Assembly (NCBI GenBank): GCA_951812535.1
Contig: CATOSK010000006.1
Span: 62,001-126,000, forward strand
Direction of reading: 5' to 3'
DNA: 64,000 nucleotides
From: an uncultured Dehalococcoidia bacterium
GTDB lineage: Bacteria; Chloroflexota; Dehalococcoidia; Lucifugimonadales; UBA3495
Part shown: positions 8,056 to 17,797 of the stretch, in pieces
How the letters are laid out: every line of letters starts with the position of its first letter
Position numbering within the stretch: position 1 is the first letter of the stretch
The notes under the pieces: model-generated
Database searches by the model: none
Told to the model about the DNA's origin: nothing
Seen by the model: only the letters and a program-made list of their open reading frames with translations
Program-made: the position numbers and the translations under genes

Positions 8056-9087
8056 TTATGCCAATGGGGTGAATGGCGGCGCAGGCCGAACCAGGAAGGT
8101 TTCGAGAAGGCACTCGGAGTTTTGCGATGCCACTTGCCTGGCCTCTTCGGGTAGAATTTCCCTGGCCTTCCGCCAGTCGTCAAGGTCTACCGGTTTGCTT
8201 GCCTCGGGCCGGTCCAGCCGGGTCACCCGGTCCCTACCGATCAGCAGGCCGGCTTGGTTCACCGCCGTAACCGACTGGAAGTGCATGGCCACTTCTATTA
8301 TGGTTCGCCAGTGCACCATACCGGAGTTTCTGGATTGTCCCCCGGTGATCCTAAAGGGCTTCTCACCGCAGCCGATGCTGAGGATGCGAATATCCTCTCG
8401 TCTGGTGGTGAAGCAGGAAAGGGCCTCCACCAGCGCTGCCATCGTGGGGTTGTTGGCCCAGATGCCTCCGTCCAGGAAGGTATATCCCCTCTGTTCGAAG
8501 GGAGTAAAGTAAGTGGGCGCAGCGGAGGTGGCCGCTGCCACCGAGCTCATCCGTTCGGCGCCATCCAGCTTGTAATCGGGATGATGCGGCGTCTTGAAGA
8601 CCCAAACCTCACCGTTGCGACCTTCCGTCGAAGGTATTAGCAGGCGATGCTTCGACTCGCGCAGCGTCTTGTCGCCCAACCTCTGGCTCAGCAGTTCATC
8701 GAGAGGAATCCGGTCGTATGGGGCTGATACCCATCGCTTGACCCTGCCCCAGAATCCCCGCCTCTTCGAAGGAAACACCCTATGACCCTCTTCCAGGTAC
8801 ATCTCCAGCAGTTCGCTAGCGGTTAAACCAGCACCCAGCCCGAGGGCAAAAATCCCTCCGGTTGAGGTGCCGGCAATCAGGTCGAAATAGTCCCCGATGC
8901 TTCTTCCATGCAGGTGCTCCTGTTCCAGAAATGCCAGGACTGCCGCCGGGAAGATTCCCTTGATGCCGCCGCCGTCCAAGGACAGGATTCTGAAGGGCAG
9001 GTCGTTCCGCCAGCGTACCGGCTGGCGACGATGGGGAAGTATGCCCTCCGACCTGTGCCTCGGCTGGGGTAATTCGTTTCGATCCAC
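8056..9087 (-). CDS. capV: Patatin-like phospholipase, CapV-type CBASS effector
   Basis: A protein of 343 residues with all patatin hallmarks: the oxyanion-hole glycines SLDGGGIKG (residues ~37-44), the nucleophile S75 in GTSTG, and the catalytic aspartate D206 in FLDGGIWANNP. In CBASS, CapV enzymes bind a cyclic dinucleotide and degrade inner-membrane phospholipids, killing the infected cell. The GTG start at 9087 has an AGGA site about 12 bases upstream. It is the first gene of the three-gene (-) strand operon. The 30 or so residues ahead of the patatin fold are basic and lack a signal peptide, consistent with a cytoplasmic effector. Confidence 0.9.
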   Translation of the reverse strand: MDRNELPQPRHRSEGILPHRRQPVRWRNDLPFRILSLDGGGIKGIFPAAVLAFLEQEHLHGRSIGDYFDLIAGTSTGGIFALGLGAGLTASELLEMYLEEGHRVFPSKRRGFWGRVKRWVSAPYDRIPLDELLSQRLGDKTLRESKHRLLIPSTEGRNGEVWVFKTPHHPDYKLDGAERMSSVAAATSAAPTYFTPFEQRGYTFLDGGIWANNPTMAALVEALSCFTTRREDIRILSIGCGEKPFRITGGQSRNSGMVHWRTIIEVAMHFQSVTAVNQAGLLIGRDRVTRLDRPEASKPVDLDDWRKAREILPEEARQVASQNSECLLETFLVRPAPPFTPLA

Positions 9088-9424
9088 TTGCTCTGGTCCT
9101 GTTGGTCGGAAGCGTTAAGGGTTGCTCCCTTTAGTTGTCAGGTTGGAGCGTCCCTGCGGCGACTGTTGCATCGCTCTGCGTCCGATTGACCAGTCTACAC
9201 CAGGCGGCAGGTCTTCCGGCATTTGCCGGCAGAACGGGTTTCAGACCTGCAATAATGCGTCGGGTCAACCAAAGGGGGGAAGAGAAGCGGCGGGCGAGGG
9301 GAGCCTGAAAGTTCGGGAAAGGCGAGATCTCTGCTTGGAAAGTGGTGGTTGTCCGAATTCTCAATGTATGCGTGCTTTTCTGTGTTTCAGGCCCCTGGGC
9401 TGCGCCTTCCTGCGGGATGTCGCT
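9088..9424. other. Intergenic region upstream of CBASS operon
   Basis: About 340 bp without a convincing gene. It should hold the CBASS promoter on the (-) strand. A short perfect dyad CCGGCATTTGCCGG lies near 9215-9230 and could be a regulator site for the HTH protein encoded just upstream, but there is no supporting evidence beyond symmetry. Confidence 0.35.
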
Positions 9425-9670
9425 TCAGGGCGTAAACAGGTGAACCAGGCCCTGCTCGTCGGCCAGTTCCAGGAGCGCCATCATGTGCTCCGCGCTGGGC
9501 CGCACCCCCAGGTTCCTCCAGCGCCACAGGGTATGGGTATAGGTCCCGATGCGGCGGGCAATCTCCGCCCAGGAAAGGCCCGACTCTTCCTTGAACCGCC
9601 CCAGCCGCTCAGGGAAGTCCTCAGGAAAGGCGTAGGAGATTCTGCTGTATTGGATGCGCTGTCTCGGCAT
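9425..9670 (-). CDS. Small helix-turn-helix (XRE-like) protein
   Basis: An 81-residue protein. Residues ~32-55 form a helix-turn-helix, LSWAEIARRIGTYTHTLWRWRNLG, of the Cro/XRE type, followed by the usual extra helices (AEHMMALLELADEQGL). It starts with ATG at 9670. It sits on the same strand upstream of the CBASS operon with a 337 bp gap, so it could regulate CBASS or be independent. There is no toxin partner next to it. Too short to carry an effector domain. Confidence 0.7.
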   Translation of the reverse strand: MPRQRIQYSRISYAFPEDFPERLGRFKEESGLSWAEIARRIGTYTHTLWRWRNLGVRPSAEHMMALLELADEQGLVHLFTP

Positions 9671-9778
9671 CGGGCCGGCTCTTCACAGTCGTCCATCGGC
9701 TTGTTTCCCCAGGGCCTTCCACCTGCGTTCGTTCCCTGGGCGGCGCGGGCCGGGATCCTTGGCGTCTTCCATGTGTTT

Positions 9779-9829
9779 GGAGCGTTTGTGCTCCCCGTAC
9801 CACGGCGGTCCAGGGAGCACAAACGCTCC
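9779..9829. terminator. Long perfect inverted repeat (hairpin), 17-bp arms
   Basis: GGAGCGTTTGTGCTCCC (9779-9795) is repeated in inverted form at 9813-9829 with a 17-nt loop. It lies 58 bp beyond the stop codon of the giant (-) strand gene, the position expected of a transcription terminator. There is no long T-run after either arm, so it may instead be an mRNA-stabilising or REP-like structure. Confidence 0.5.
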
Positions 9830-9886
9830 GCAACCCGCGCGAGGCCGCTCATCCCCGTTTCGAGTCCAAGCCCCAGGCTCTGCTGC

Positions 9887-12800
9887 TCAGGAACCTGCTC
9901 CGCCCTCCTCCGACAATTGCCAGTCCACCTTGTGCTCCGGGTCGTGGCCCAGGCCGGTGTGGGCAAGCAGGGCGGCCAGGCCGTCCGACTGCATGGTCCC
10001 GCCGTTGAGTTCCAGCGAGTTCTCCAGCACCGCGATGCCCTGGGTCGAGATGTTGGGTTCCACCACGGTGTGGGTGAAGGCGAGGGTGGCCGTTCCGCTG
10101 CCGCCCTGGTAGGCCGCCCACTTCTCGCCCCACTCCGCCGGGTCCATGTCGATCTTCAGCCTGGGCGACCCCGTAACGTTGACCGTCTTGCTGAAGGTCA
10201 GCGTGATGGTGATCACGTCGTCGCTGGCGTAGGTGTCGTCGCCGCCCGGGTCCGAGGTGATTTCCACGCCGGTTACCGACGCTGCCGGCAGCCGCCAGTC
10301 CACCTTGTGGCTGGCGTTGTGGCCGAGGGCGGTATGGGACAGGTCGGCGTCAACGCCGGACGCCTGGATGGTCCCGCCGTTCAGCTCCAGGGTGTCCGCC
10401 AGCAGGGCGATGCCCTGGGTGGAGATGTTCGGTTCCGCCACGGTGTGGGTGAAGGTGAGGGTGGCCGTGCCGCTGCCGCCCTGGTAGGCGGCCCACTTCT
10501 CGCCCCACTCCGCCGGGTCCATGTCGATCTTCAGGCGGGGCGACCCCGTTACGTCCACCGCCTCGCTGAAGGTCAGCGTGATGCTGATGGTCTCGCCGAG
10601 GCCGTAGGTAGCGTTGGCCTGGGGGGAGGAGGACACGTTCACGCCGGACACCGATGCCGGTGTACTTTCCTGGCTTTGGTCCCCGCCCTGTCCGCTGGCG
10701 CCGCCTTCCTCGCTACTGGTGTCGCTCTCCTGTGCCAACTGCCAGTCCACCTTGTGCTCTGAGTCGTGGCCCAGGCCGGTGTGGGCAAGCAGGGCGGCCA
10801 GGCCGTCCCCCTGTATGGTTCCGCCGTTCAGTTCCAGCGAGTTTTCCAGGACCGCGATGCCCTGGGTGGAGATGTTCGGCTCCACCACCGTGTGGGTGAA
10901 GGTGAGGCTGGCCGTGCCGCTGCCGCCTTCATAGGCGGCCCACTTCTCGCCATAGTTGGGGTCCATCTTGATCTTAATGCGGGGACTGCCGTTAACGTCC
11001 ACCGCCTCGCTGAAGGTGACCCGAATGCTGATCACGTCGTTCATCCCGTAGGTGTCGTCGTCGCCCGCGTCCGATGTGATTTCCACGCCGGTCACCGCTG
11101 GCGCCGCCGTGTCGTTCGCCGCAGGTTGGTCGGTGAACGCGGCCACGACCGGGAAGTCGCCCGGCGCGTAGCTCACGGTGACGGTCTGGCCCGCCGACAC
11201 CGGCGCGGCCAGAGTCAAGCTGATGGTGTCGCCGCTGATCGATACCGCGCCGGTGTCGGCCAGGCTCACCGCTGCGCCGTCGGCCTTCACCACGAACTCG
11301 CCCGCTGTCGGCTCCGTGTAGCTTGGGGACAGGTCAGCGTCGAACAGCATGGTGAGTGTCGCTCCGTCCACCGTCGCGCTCGAGAACGATGGGCACACGA
11401 ACGCCGCGGGGTCGGTGCGGAACGTGGCCGTGGTGTGCGCGGTCGCACCGTCCGGGTCGGCGGCGGTCATAGTGATGACCGTGTAGTACGCCTCGCCAGT
11501 CGGCGGGTCCAAGGCCGCCAGCGCGCAGGCGCTCTTAGCCAGGAAGAAAACGCGCCCCACCCGTTCGTTGTGGACGATGCCCGGCATGTCACCGTCCGAT
11601 CCGTATACGTCGTCGCGGCTCGCGCTCAGGGTGAACGTCAGCGGATCGCCGTCCGGATCCCTGAAGTCGGTCTTGAACATGGGAAGGCTGACCAGAAAGC
11701 CGGGCAGCGCATTGTCCAGCTTTTCCGCAACGCCATGGAAGACCGGCGGCCGGTTCGCCTGCCAGTCCACCTTGTGGTTGGCGTTGTGGGCCAGGGAGGT
11801 GTGGGACAGGTCGGCGTCAACACCGGACGCCTGGATGGTCCCGCCGTTCAGTTCCAGGGTGTCCGCCAGCACGGCGATGCCCTGGGTGGAGATGTTGGGT
11901 TCCGCCACGGTGTGGGCGAAGGTGAGGGTGGGCGTGCTGCTGCCGCTGGCATAGGCCGCCCACTGCTCGCCCCCGTCCGCCGGGTCCAGGTCGATCTTCA
12001 GCCTGGGCGCGCCCGTAACGGCCACCGTCTCACTGAAGGTCAGCGTGATGCTGATGGTCTCGCCCAGGCCGTAGGTGGCGTCGGCCTGGGGGGAGGAGGA
12101 CACGCTCACGCCGGAGACCGATGCTGGGGAGTTCTGCTCCTGCTGGCTTCCGCTGTCCCCGCTCGCCCCGCCGGGAGGTTCGCTCGTGCCGGTGGGACCG
12201 CCGCCCCCGCCGCCGCTCTCCGGCTCCGTCTGCCAGTCCACCTTGTGGTTGGCGTCGTGGGGCTGGCCGGTGTGCGCCAGGTCGGCGTCGTTGCCCCCCG
12301 AGCGGATGGTCCCGCCGTTGAGCTCCAGTGTGTTGGCCAGAACCGCGATGCCCTGGGTGGAGATGTTGGGCTCCACCACGGTGTGTGCGAAGGTGAGGCT
12401 GCTGGTGCCGCTGCCGGTCTGGTAGGCCGCCCACTTCTCGCCCCACTCCGCCGGGTCCATGTCGATCTTCAGGCGCGGCGTTCCCGTAACGTCCACCGGC
12501 TCGTCGAAGGTCACTCTCACGTGGATGGTGTCGCCCAGGCCGTAGGTGTCATCGTCGCCCGGGTCCGAGGTTACCTCCACGGCGGTTACCGCCGGTCCGG
12601 GGTCCGCATGGGTGGATGGGGCGGCGACCGGTGCCGTGGGTTCAATCGGCTGGGCGGACGGCGCGGGCAGGGGAGCGCTGCTGCCACTGTCACCGCTCGC
12701 GCCCGGCGTGAATGTCGCTTCACCTTCAAGGTTGGCCACCCGCTGGCCCGAGAAGCTCTGCACCGCGACGCCGTCCGTGTCCTGGAGCCCGCCGGTCGCC

Positions 12801-15800
12801 GGCTTGGCGTAGCTCACCGTCAACGTCTCGCCAGCCTGCACCGGTCCGGCCAACCTGACGATTACGCGCGAGGAGGGGCCTGGCGGGTTATAAATGGAAG
12901 CGTGTGCAATCGCGTCTCCGATAATAGTCCGGGGCGAGCCGCCCGGGGGCGTCGCGGTCACCCTGAACGTGCTCGCCGCCGGCAGCGAAGTCGCGTCTAT
13001 GTCCTTGTCGAAGTCCACGACGAGCTGTGTGTGGGCGAACTGCGCCGGTGTCGGCACAAAACTCACGGCCCCGCTGGAGAACATGGGCTCTTCACCTTCA
13101 AGGTTGGCCACCCGCTGGCCCGAGAAGCTCTGCACCGCGACGCCGTCCGTGTCCTGGAGCCCGCCGGTCGCCGGCTTGGCGTAGCTCACCGTCAACGTCT
13201 CGCCAGCCTGCACCGGTCCGGCCAACCTGACGATTACGCGCGAGGAGGGGCCTGGCGGGTTATAAATGGAAGCGTGTGCAATCGCGTCGCCGATAACAGT
13301 CCGGGGCGAGCCGCCCGGGGGCGTCGCGGTCACCCTGAACGTGCTCGCCGCCGGCAGCGAAGTCGCGTCTATGTCCTTGTCGAAGTCCACGACGAGCTGT
13401 GTGTGGGCGAACTGCACCGGTGTCGGCACAAAACTCACGGCCCCGCTGGAGAACATGGGCTCTTCACCTTCAAGGTTGGCCACCCGCTGGCCCGAGAAGC
13501 TCTGCACCGCGACGCCGTCCGTGTCCTGGAGCCCGCCGGTCGCCGGCTTGGCGTAGCTCACCGTCAACGTCTCGCCAGCCTGCACCGGTCCGGCCAACCT
13601 GACGATTACGCGCGAGGAGGGGCCTGGCGGGTTATAAATGGAAGCGTGTGCAATCGCGTCTCCGATAATGGTCCGGGGCGAGCCGCCCGGGGGCGTCGCG
13701 GTCACCCTGAACGTGCTCGCCGCCGGCAGCGAAGTCGCGTCTATGTCCTTGTCGAAGTCCACGACGAGCTGTGTGTGGGCGAACTGCGCCGGTGTCGGCA
13801 CAAAACTCACGGCCCCGCTGGAGAACATGGGCTCTTCACCTTCAAGGTTGGCCACCCGCTGGCCCGAGAAGCTCTGCACCGCGACGCCGTCCGTGTCCTG
13901 GAGCCCGCCGGTCGCCGGCTTGGCGTAGCTCACCGTCAACGTCTCGCCAGCCTGCACCGGTCCGGCCAACCTGACGATTACGCGCGAGGAGGGGCCTGGC
14001 GGGTTATAAATGGAAGCGTGTGCAATCGCGTCGCCGATAACAGTCCGGGGCGAGCCGCCCGGGGGCGTCGCGGTCACCCTGAACGTGCTCGCCGCCGGCA
14101 GCGAAGTCGCGTCTATGTCCTTGTCGAAGTCCACGACGAGCTGTGTGTGGGCGAACTGCACCGGTGTCGGCACAAAACTCACGGCCCCGCTGGAGAACAT
14201 GGGCGGCGGCGGCGTGTTGTTGGTCACCGTCTGATAGGGGAAGGTAAATGCTACGATGCCGGAGGTGCTCTGCAGCGGCCTGGCGGACGGCCTGGTGTAG
14301 CCCACCTTGACCGTCTCGCCGTATATGACCGCCGAGGCCAGGGTCAGCGTCACCCTCTTGCCGGAGATGGCGACGCCGTCGTCCGCGACGTTGCGCCGGG
14401 CGTCGTTCACGGTTACACGGAAGGCACCGGGCGCCGGCACTGAGTCCCTGTTCAGGTTCTCGGTGAAGGTCATCGTTAGCGTCTTTACGTCCACCGCCGC
14501 ACTCTCGAACACGGGAGGGACCGGCGCCGGGCCGCTCGGGAACGTTCCGCCGTCCGGGTTGACCATCGGGAGACCCCGCCAGCGGTTGTGGGCGTTCCAA
14601 CTCGCATTGCGGCCGGCGTCCGCATCGGCGCCGTACGAGATCGAGCGCTGCCACCGGCCGTTGACGCGCTCCTCCCGGTAGTAATTGCCGTCGGCGCCGC
14701 GCACCGCGCGGTGGTTGGCGTCGGCGATGTAGGTGAAGGCTGGGAAGTTCGTCCCGTCCGCGACCGGCTGGTTGACCGGCGGAGGCGGGTTAGCCTGGGT
14801 ATAGACAAACTGGATGTGGCCGACCTTGGTGTCGTGGTAAGTCCAGCCGGGCTTCGCCATGTCGCACGGAATGCTGGAGCCTGAGCGGGGGTTGGGAGCC
14901 AGGTCTCCTGCTATAGCCCAGTGCCCCACGTCCGAGCACACCAACCGGGTGCCCTTGCTGCCCTCGCCCAAGGTGAACGACGGCACCTCGTTGCCGAGCG
15001 CGTCCTGCAGCGGGTTCTGCGTCGGCTTGTCGTAGAACACCGTGATCGCGGCGGGCTCGACGATCCCACGTGCCAGGGTTACCGTCGCGGTGCTGCCGGA
15101 GATGCGGGCATTGCCGGTGCCGGCGACGGTCCGGGACCAGTCATCCCACGTCGCGACCACTGTGAATGCGCTCCCCGCCGGCGCCGAACCGGCGTCCAGC
15201 GTCTGGTCGAAGGTCAGCGTCAACTGGTTCCGCGAGTCTTGGTCGTCCCTCGCCAACGTCGCGCGGGTGGCCATGGGCAGCGGTATGTAGTTGGCCACCG
15301 GCTGGCCGCTGAAGGTCTCCACCTCGTTGCCGGCCGTGTCCTTGAGCGGGTTCTGCGGCGGCCTGGTGTAGGCCACCGTTACCGTCTCGCCCTGGAGGAC
15401 CGGGCCTCCCAGTGTCACCTCCACAACCCGGTTCGGGACGAGGATGGGCCTCTGGTTGGTTACGGGCCTGAGATCGCCGGTGCGGGCCGTGCTGGTGCCG
15501 CTGATGGTCCGGGCCGGGCCGCCCGGAGGCGCCACGGTTACCGTGAATGCGCTACCCGCCGTACCCGAACCGGTGGCCAGCTCCTTGCTGAAGGTCACGA
15601 TCAGCGTGGTGCCGATCCTCTTCGTCCGGTCCTTCAGGGTCATGTCCGCCGTCGTCTGTTCCATCTCCGCGCTGACGAACAACGGCGGGGTGTTGTTGGT
15701 CACCGCCCGGTCGGTGAAGCTCGCCACCTTCCCGATCACGTCCTTGAGCGCGTGGTTGGCGCCGGAGGTGGGCTGGGTGTAGCTCACCGTCACCGTGTCG

Positions 15801-17797
15801 CTGAACGCCACGGCGCTGGCCAGGGTGATGGTTGCCGTCTTGCCGCTGATGGACGGTCCCGTCGTCGTGCTCAGGCCGACCGAGCTCCCATTCGCCTTCA
15901 CCTGGAAGGACGTGTTCGCCAGGCTCGCCGCCCCGTGCAGGGGCTTGCTGAAGGTGATCGCCAGCGAGGTCCCGCTCACCGACGCGCCGGAGAACGCCGG
16001 GCGCGCCGCCGGCCTGACGTTCGCCCGCCTTAGTCTGCCGTCGGTTGAACCGGCGACGCCGCGGAGGGTGATGACCCAAATCTTGGTTGCGTCCAGGCCC
16101 GAGAAGGTGTGGGTGCGGGCCGCCGCGCCAAGGGTGGCTGACTGGTCCGTTTCACCAAATGCCCTCGCGCCGACCCGCCATGAAGTCGCCGCAGCTCCGG
16201 TGGCGGCGGGCGTCCAGTTCAGCGTGATCTGGCCGTGTCCCGGGCCGGGGGAGGCGGTGGTACTGGGGGCGTGCACACAGTTGCCCCCGTTGCACCCACC
16301 CCAGTCCGGGAGATTGACCTGCGGCGGCGGCGTGTTGTTGTCCACCGCCTGGCCGGAGAAGTTCGCCACTTCCCTACCGGACGCATTGAGCGGGTTGCTC
16401 GTCGGCTTGACGTAGCTCACTGTCACCGTCTCGCCAAGCAGCACCGCCCCGGACAGGGCTACAGCTACTTGTTGGCGGGTTACCGCGTTGATGGTCGCGG
16501 TCGAGCCGGCGATGGTGCGGGCCGGGCCGTACGCGGGCGTCACGCTCACCGTGAACGCGCTCCCCGCCGGCGTCGAGCTGGCGGCCAGGTTCTCGCTGAA
16601 GGTGATCACCATAGCGGTTCCGTTCACCAACGCGGATACGAAGGTGGGTCTCGTGACGTTGGTCACCGCCTGATCGGAGAAGCTCGCCACCCTGCCGATG
16701 GCGTCCCTGAGCGCGTTGTCCGTGCCCGACGTGGGCTGGGTGTAGCTCACCGTCACCGTGTCGGTGCGCGCCACGGCGCTGGCCAGGGTGAGGGTCACCG
16801 TCCTGCCGCTGATGGACGGCCCCCTCGTCGTGCTCAGGGACACCGCGCTCCCGCCCACTTTCACCGTGAAGGCGCTGTTCTCCAGGTTCGCCGACGCGGC
16901 CAGGTCCTTGTTGAAGGTGATGGTCAGCGCGGTCGTGTTCACCGCCGCGCTGGAGACCGTCGGCGGGTCAAAGGGCCTGACGTCTGTAGCATCCGATGCT
17001 CGCCCGAAAATTTGATCTACGCCCGAAGTGGTAAATCCCTGGACTCTGATGAAGTACGCCTTGGTCACGTCCAGGCCCGTGAAGGTGTGCGAGCGGTCCG
17101 CCGCGGCTTTGTCGCGTGAACTCCCCCCGCCAACCCCGAGTGGTTCCAAATAGACTCTCCATCCCGTCGCGGTATCGCCGGTGGTGGCGGGCCTCCAGTG
17201 CACCGTGATCTCGCCGGCGTTGGCGCCGGGACCGGCGTGGCCGCTGGGGGCGTCCGGACAGACGGACCCTGCGCAAGCTACGTTCGTGTTCTCCACGAGG
17301 CGCACGTAACTCGGCGGCGGCGTGTTGTTGGTCACCGCCTGGTTGAACAGGATGGGTTGCACCTGGTTGCCTGCCGCGTCCTGCAGCGGGCTGCCCGCCG
17401 TCGGATCCGAGCTCTGCGGCACGATGTAGGCCAGCAGGACCGTCTCGGTGGACGCCACGGGGCTCGCCAATGCGACGGTCATGGTCTTGCCGGAGATGCC
17501 GACCGTGCCCGTGCCCAGGATGGTCCGGAACGTGCTGCCGACGGTCGCCCGCACGCCGAGTTGCGCTGCCGCCGGCACCGAGCCGGTGTCCAGGTTCTCG
17601 TTGAAGACCACGACCAGCGCCGCCCCGTCCACCGACGCGCTTTCGAACGTCGGCGCCGTGGTGTCGGCCTGCGCCTCGGCCGCCGGGGGGCCGGTGAGCA
17701 GGGCAAACGCGGAGAGGAGAAGCAGGGCGGCCAGGCCGAGCAGCGGCCACCGGCGCAAAAGGGGGAAGGATAGAGAGAAGGAAGCGGGGAGCCTCAT
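9887..17797 (-). CDS. Giant secreted repeat protein (SwmB-like and PRLKIDMDP modules)
   Basis: A protein of 2,636 residues from the ATG at 17797, which has a near-perfect GGGAGGTGA site; an upstream start at 17827 is less likely. The N-terminus is a signal peptide (RRWPLLGLAALLLLSAFALLTGPPAAEAQA). It is followed by SwmB-like ~115-aa repeats (pattern VDGAALVVVFNENLDTGS...TVSYTQPTSG...LQDAAGN...AVTNNTPP), two fibronectin-like inserts (e.g. WTPAATGAAATSWRV), four near-identical ~124-aa units, then five ~110-aa modules with PRLKIDMDPAEWGEKWAAYQ and NISTQGIAVLANTLELNGGT, and one cadherin-like segment. It is probably a cell-surface or released adhesin or matrix protein. It lacks a sorting motif; the C-terminus ends in Gly/Ser just after a module. 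It is GC-rich, unlike the neighbouring defence genes. Confidence 0.85.
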   Translation of the reverse strand: MRLPASFSLSFPLLRRWPLLGLAALLLLSAFALLTGPPAAEAQADTTAPTFESASVDGAALVVVFNENLDTGSVPAAAQLGVRATVGSTFRTILGTGTVGISGKTMTVALASPVASTETVLLAYIVPQSSDPTAGSPLQDAAGNQVQPILFNQAVTNNTPPPSYVRLVENTNVACAGSVCPDAPSGHAGPGANAGEITVHWRPATTGDTATGWRVYLEPLGVGGGSSRDKAAADRSHTFTGLDVTKAYFIRVQGFTTSGVDQIFGRASDATDVRPFDPPTVSSAAVNTTALTITFNKDLAASANLENSAFTVKVGGSAVSLSTTRGPSISGRTVTLTLASAVARTDTVTVSYTQPTSGTDNALRDAIGRVASFSDQAVTNVTRPTFVSALVNGTAMVITFSENLAASSTPAGSAFTVSVTPAYGPARTIAGSTATINAVTRQQVAVALSGAVLLGETVTVSYVKPTSNPLNASGREVANFSGQAVDNNTPPPQVNLPDWGGCNGGNCVHAPSTTASPGPGHGQITLNWTPAATGAAATSWRVGARAFGETDQSATLGAAARTHTFSGLDATKIWVITLRGVAGSTDGRLRRANVRPAARPAFSGASVSGTSLAITFSKPLHGAASLANTSFQVKANGSSVGLSTTTGPSISGKTATITLASAVAFSDTVTVSYTQPTSGANHALKDVIGKVASFTDRAVTNNTPPLFVSAEMEQTTADMTLKDRTKRIGTTLIVTFSKELATGSGTAGSAFTVTVAPPGGPARTISGTSTARTGDLRPVTNQRPILVPNRVVEVTLGGPVLQGETVTVAYTRPPQNPLKDTAGNEVETFSGQPVANYIPLPMATRATLARDDQDSRNQLTLTFDQTLDAGSAPAGSAFTVVATWDDWSRTVAGTGNARISGSTATVTLARGIVEPAAITVFYDKPTQNPLQDALGNEVPSFTLGEGSKGTRLVCSDVGHWAIAGDLAPNPRSGSSIPCDMAKPGWTYHDTKVGHIQFVYTQANPPPPVNQPVADGTNFPAFTYIADANHRAVRGADGNYYREERVNGRWQRSISYGADADAGRNASWNAHNRWRGLPMVNPDGGTFPSGPAPVPPVFESAAVDVKTLTMTFTENLNRDSVPAPGAFRVTVNDARRNVADDGVAISGKRVTLTLASAVIYGETVKVGYTRPSARPLQSTSGIVAFTFPYQTVTNNTPPPPMFSSGAVSFVPTPVQFAHTQLVVDFDKDIDATSLPAASTFRVTATPPGGSPRTVIGDAIAHASIYNPPGPSSRVIVRLAGPVQAGETLTVSYAKPATGGLQDTDGVAVQSFSGQRVANLEGEEPMFSSGAVSFVPTPAQFAHTQLVVDFDKDIDATSLPAASTFRVTATPPGGSPRTIIGDAIAHASIYNPPGPSSRVIVRLAGPVQAGETLTVSYAKPATGGLQDTDGVAVQSFSGQRVANLEGEEPMFSSGAVSFVPTPVQFAHTQLVVDFDKDIDATSLPAASTFRVTATPPGGSPRTVIGDAIAHASIYNPPGPSSRVIVRLAGPVQAGETLTVSYAKPATGGLQDTDGVAVQSFSGQRVANLEGEEPMFSSGAVSFVPTPAQFAHTQLVVDFDKDIDATSLPAASTFRVTATPPGGSPRTIIGDAIAHASIYNPPGPSSRVIVRLAGPVQAGETLTVSYAKPATGGLQDTDGVAVQSFSGQRVANLEGEATFTPGASGDSGSSAPLPAPSAQPIEPTAPVAAPSTHADPGPAVTAVEVTSDPGDDDTYGLGDTIHVRVTFDEPVDVTGTPRLKIDMDPAEWGEKWAAYQTGSGTSSLTFAHTVVEPNISTQGIAVLANTLELNGGTIRSGGNDADLAHTGQPHDANHKVDWQTEPESGGGGGGPTGTSEPPGGASGDSGSQQEQNSPASVSGVSVSSSPQADATYGLGETISITLTFSETVAVTGAPRLKIDLDPADGGEQWAAYASGSSTPTLTFAHTVAEPNISTQGIAVLADTLELNGGTIQASGVDADLSHTSLAHNANHKVDWQANRPPVFHGVAEKLDNALPGFLVSLPMFKTDFRDPDGDPLTFTLSASRDDVYGSDGDMPGIVHNERVGRVFFLAKSACALAALDPPTGEAYYTVITMTAADPDGATAHTTATFRTDPAAFVCPSFSSATVDGATLTMLFDADLSPSYTEPTAGEFVVKADGAAVSLADTGAVSISGDTISLTLAAPVSAGQTVTVSYAPGDFPVVAAFTDQPAANDTAAPAVTGVEITSDAGDDDTYGMNDVISIRVTFSEAVDVNGSPRIKIKMDPNYGEKWAAYEGGSGTASLTFTHTVVEPNISTQGIAVLENSLELNGGTIQGDGLAALLAHTGLGHDSEHKVDWQLAQESDTSSEEGGASGQGGDQSQESTPASVSGVNVSSSPQANATYGLGETISITLTFSEAVDVTGSPRLKIDMDPAEWGEKWAAYQGGSGTATLTFTHTVAEPNISTQGIALLADTLELNGGTIQASGVDADLSHTALGHNASHKVDWRLPAASVTGVEITSDPGGDDTYASDDVITITLTFSKTVNVTGSPRLKIDMDPAEWGEKWAAYQGGSGTATLAFTHTVVEPNISTQGIAVLENSLELNGGTMQSDGLAALLAHTGLGHDPEHKVDWQLSEEGGAGS
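12719..14204 (-). repeat. Four tandem 372-bp repeats inside the giant gene
   Basis: Four in-frame copies of a 372-bp unit encode ~124 residues each (MFSSGAVSFVPTP...RVANLEGEE). They differ at only a few positions. Those variants alternate: copies 1 and 3 in protein order have PTPVQ and RTVIGD, copies 2 and 4 have PTPAQ and RTIIGD. This indicates duplication of a two-unit, 744-bp block. Confidence 0.9.

Noticed and set aside
9122..14443. Very long open frames on the + strand opposite the 2,636-aa gene
   Set aside because: They are low-complexity Arg/Gly/Val-rich mirror frames caused by high GC in a repetitive gene. The (-) strand frame has a signal peptide, domains and a strong ribosome site.
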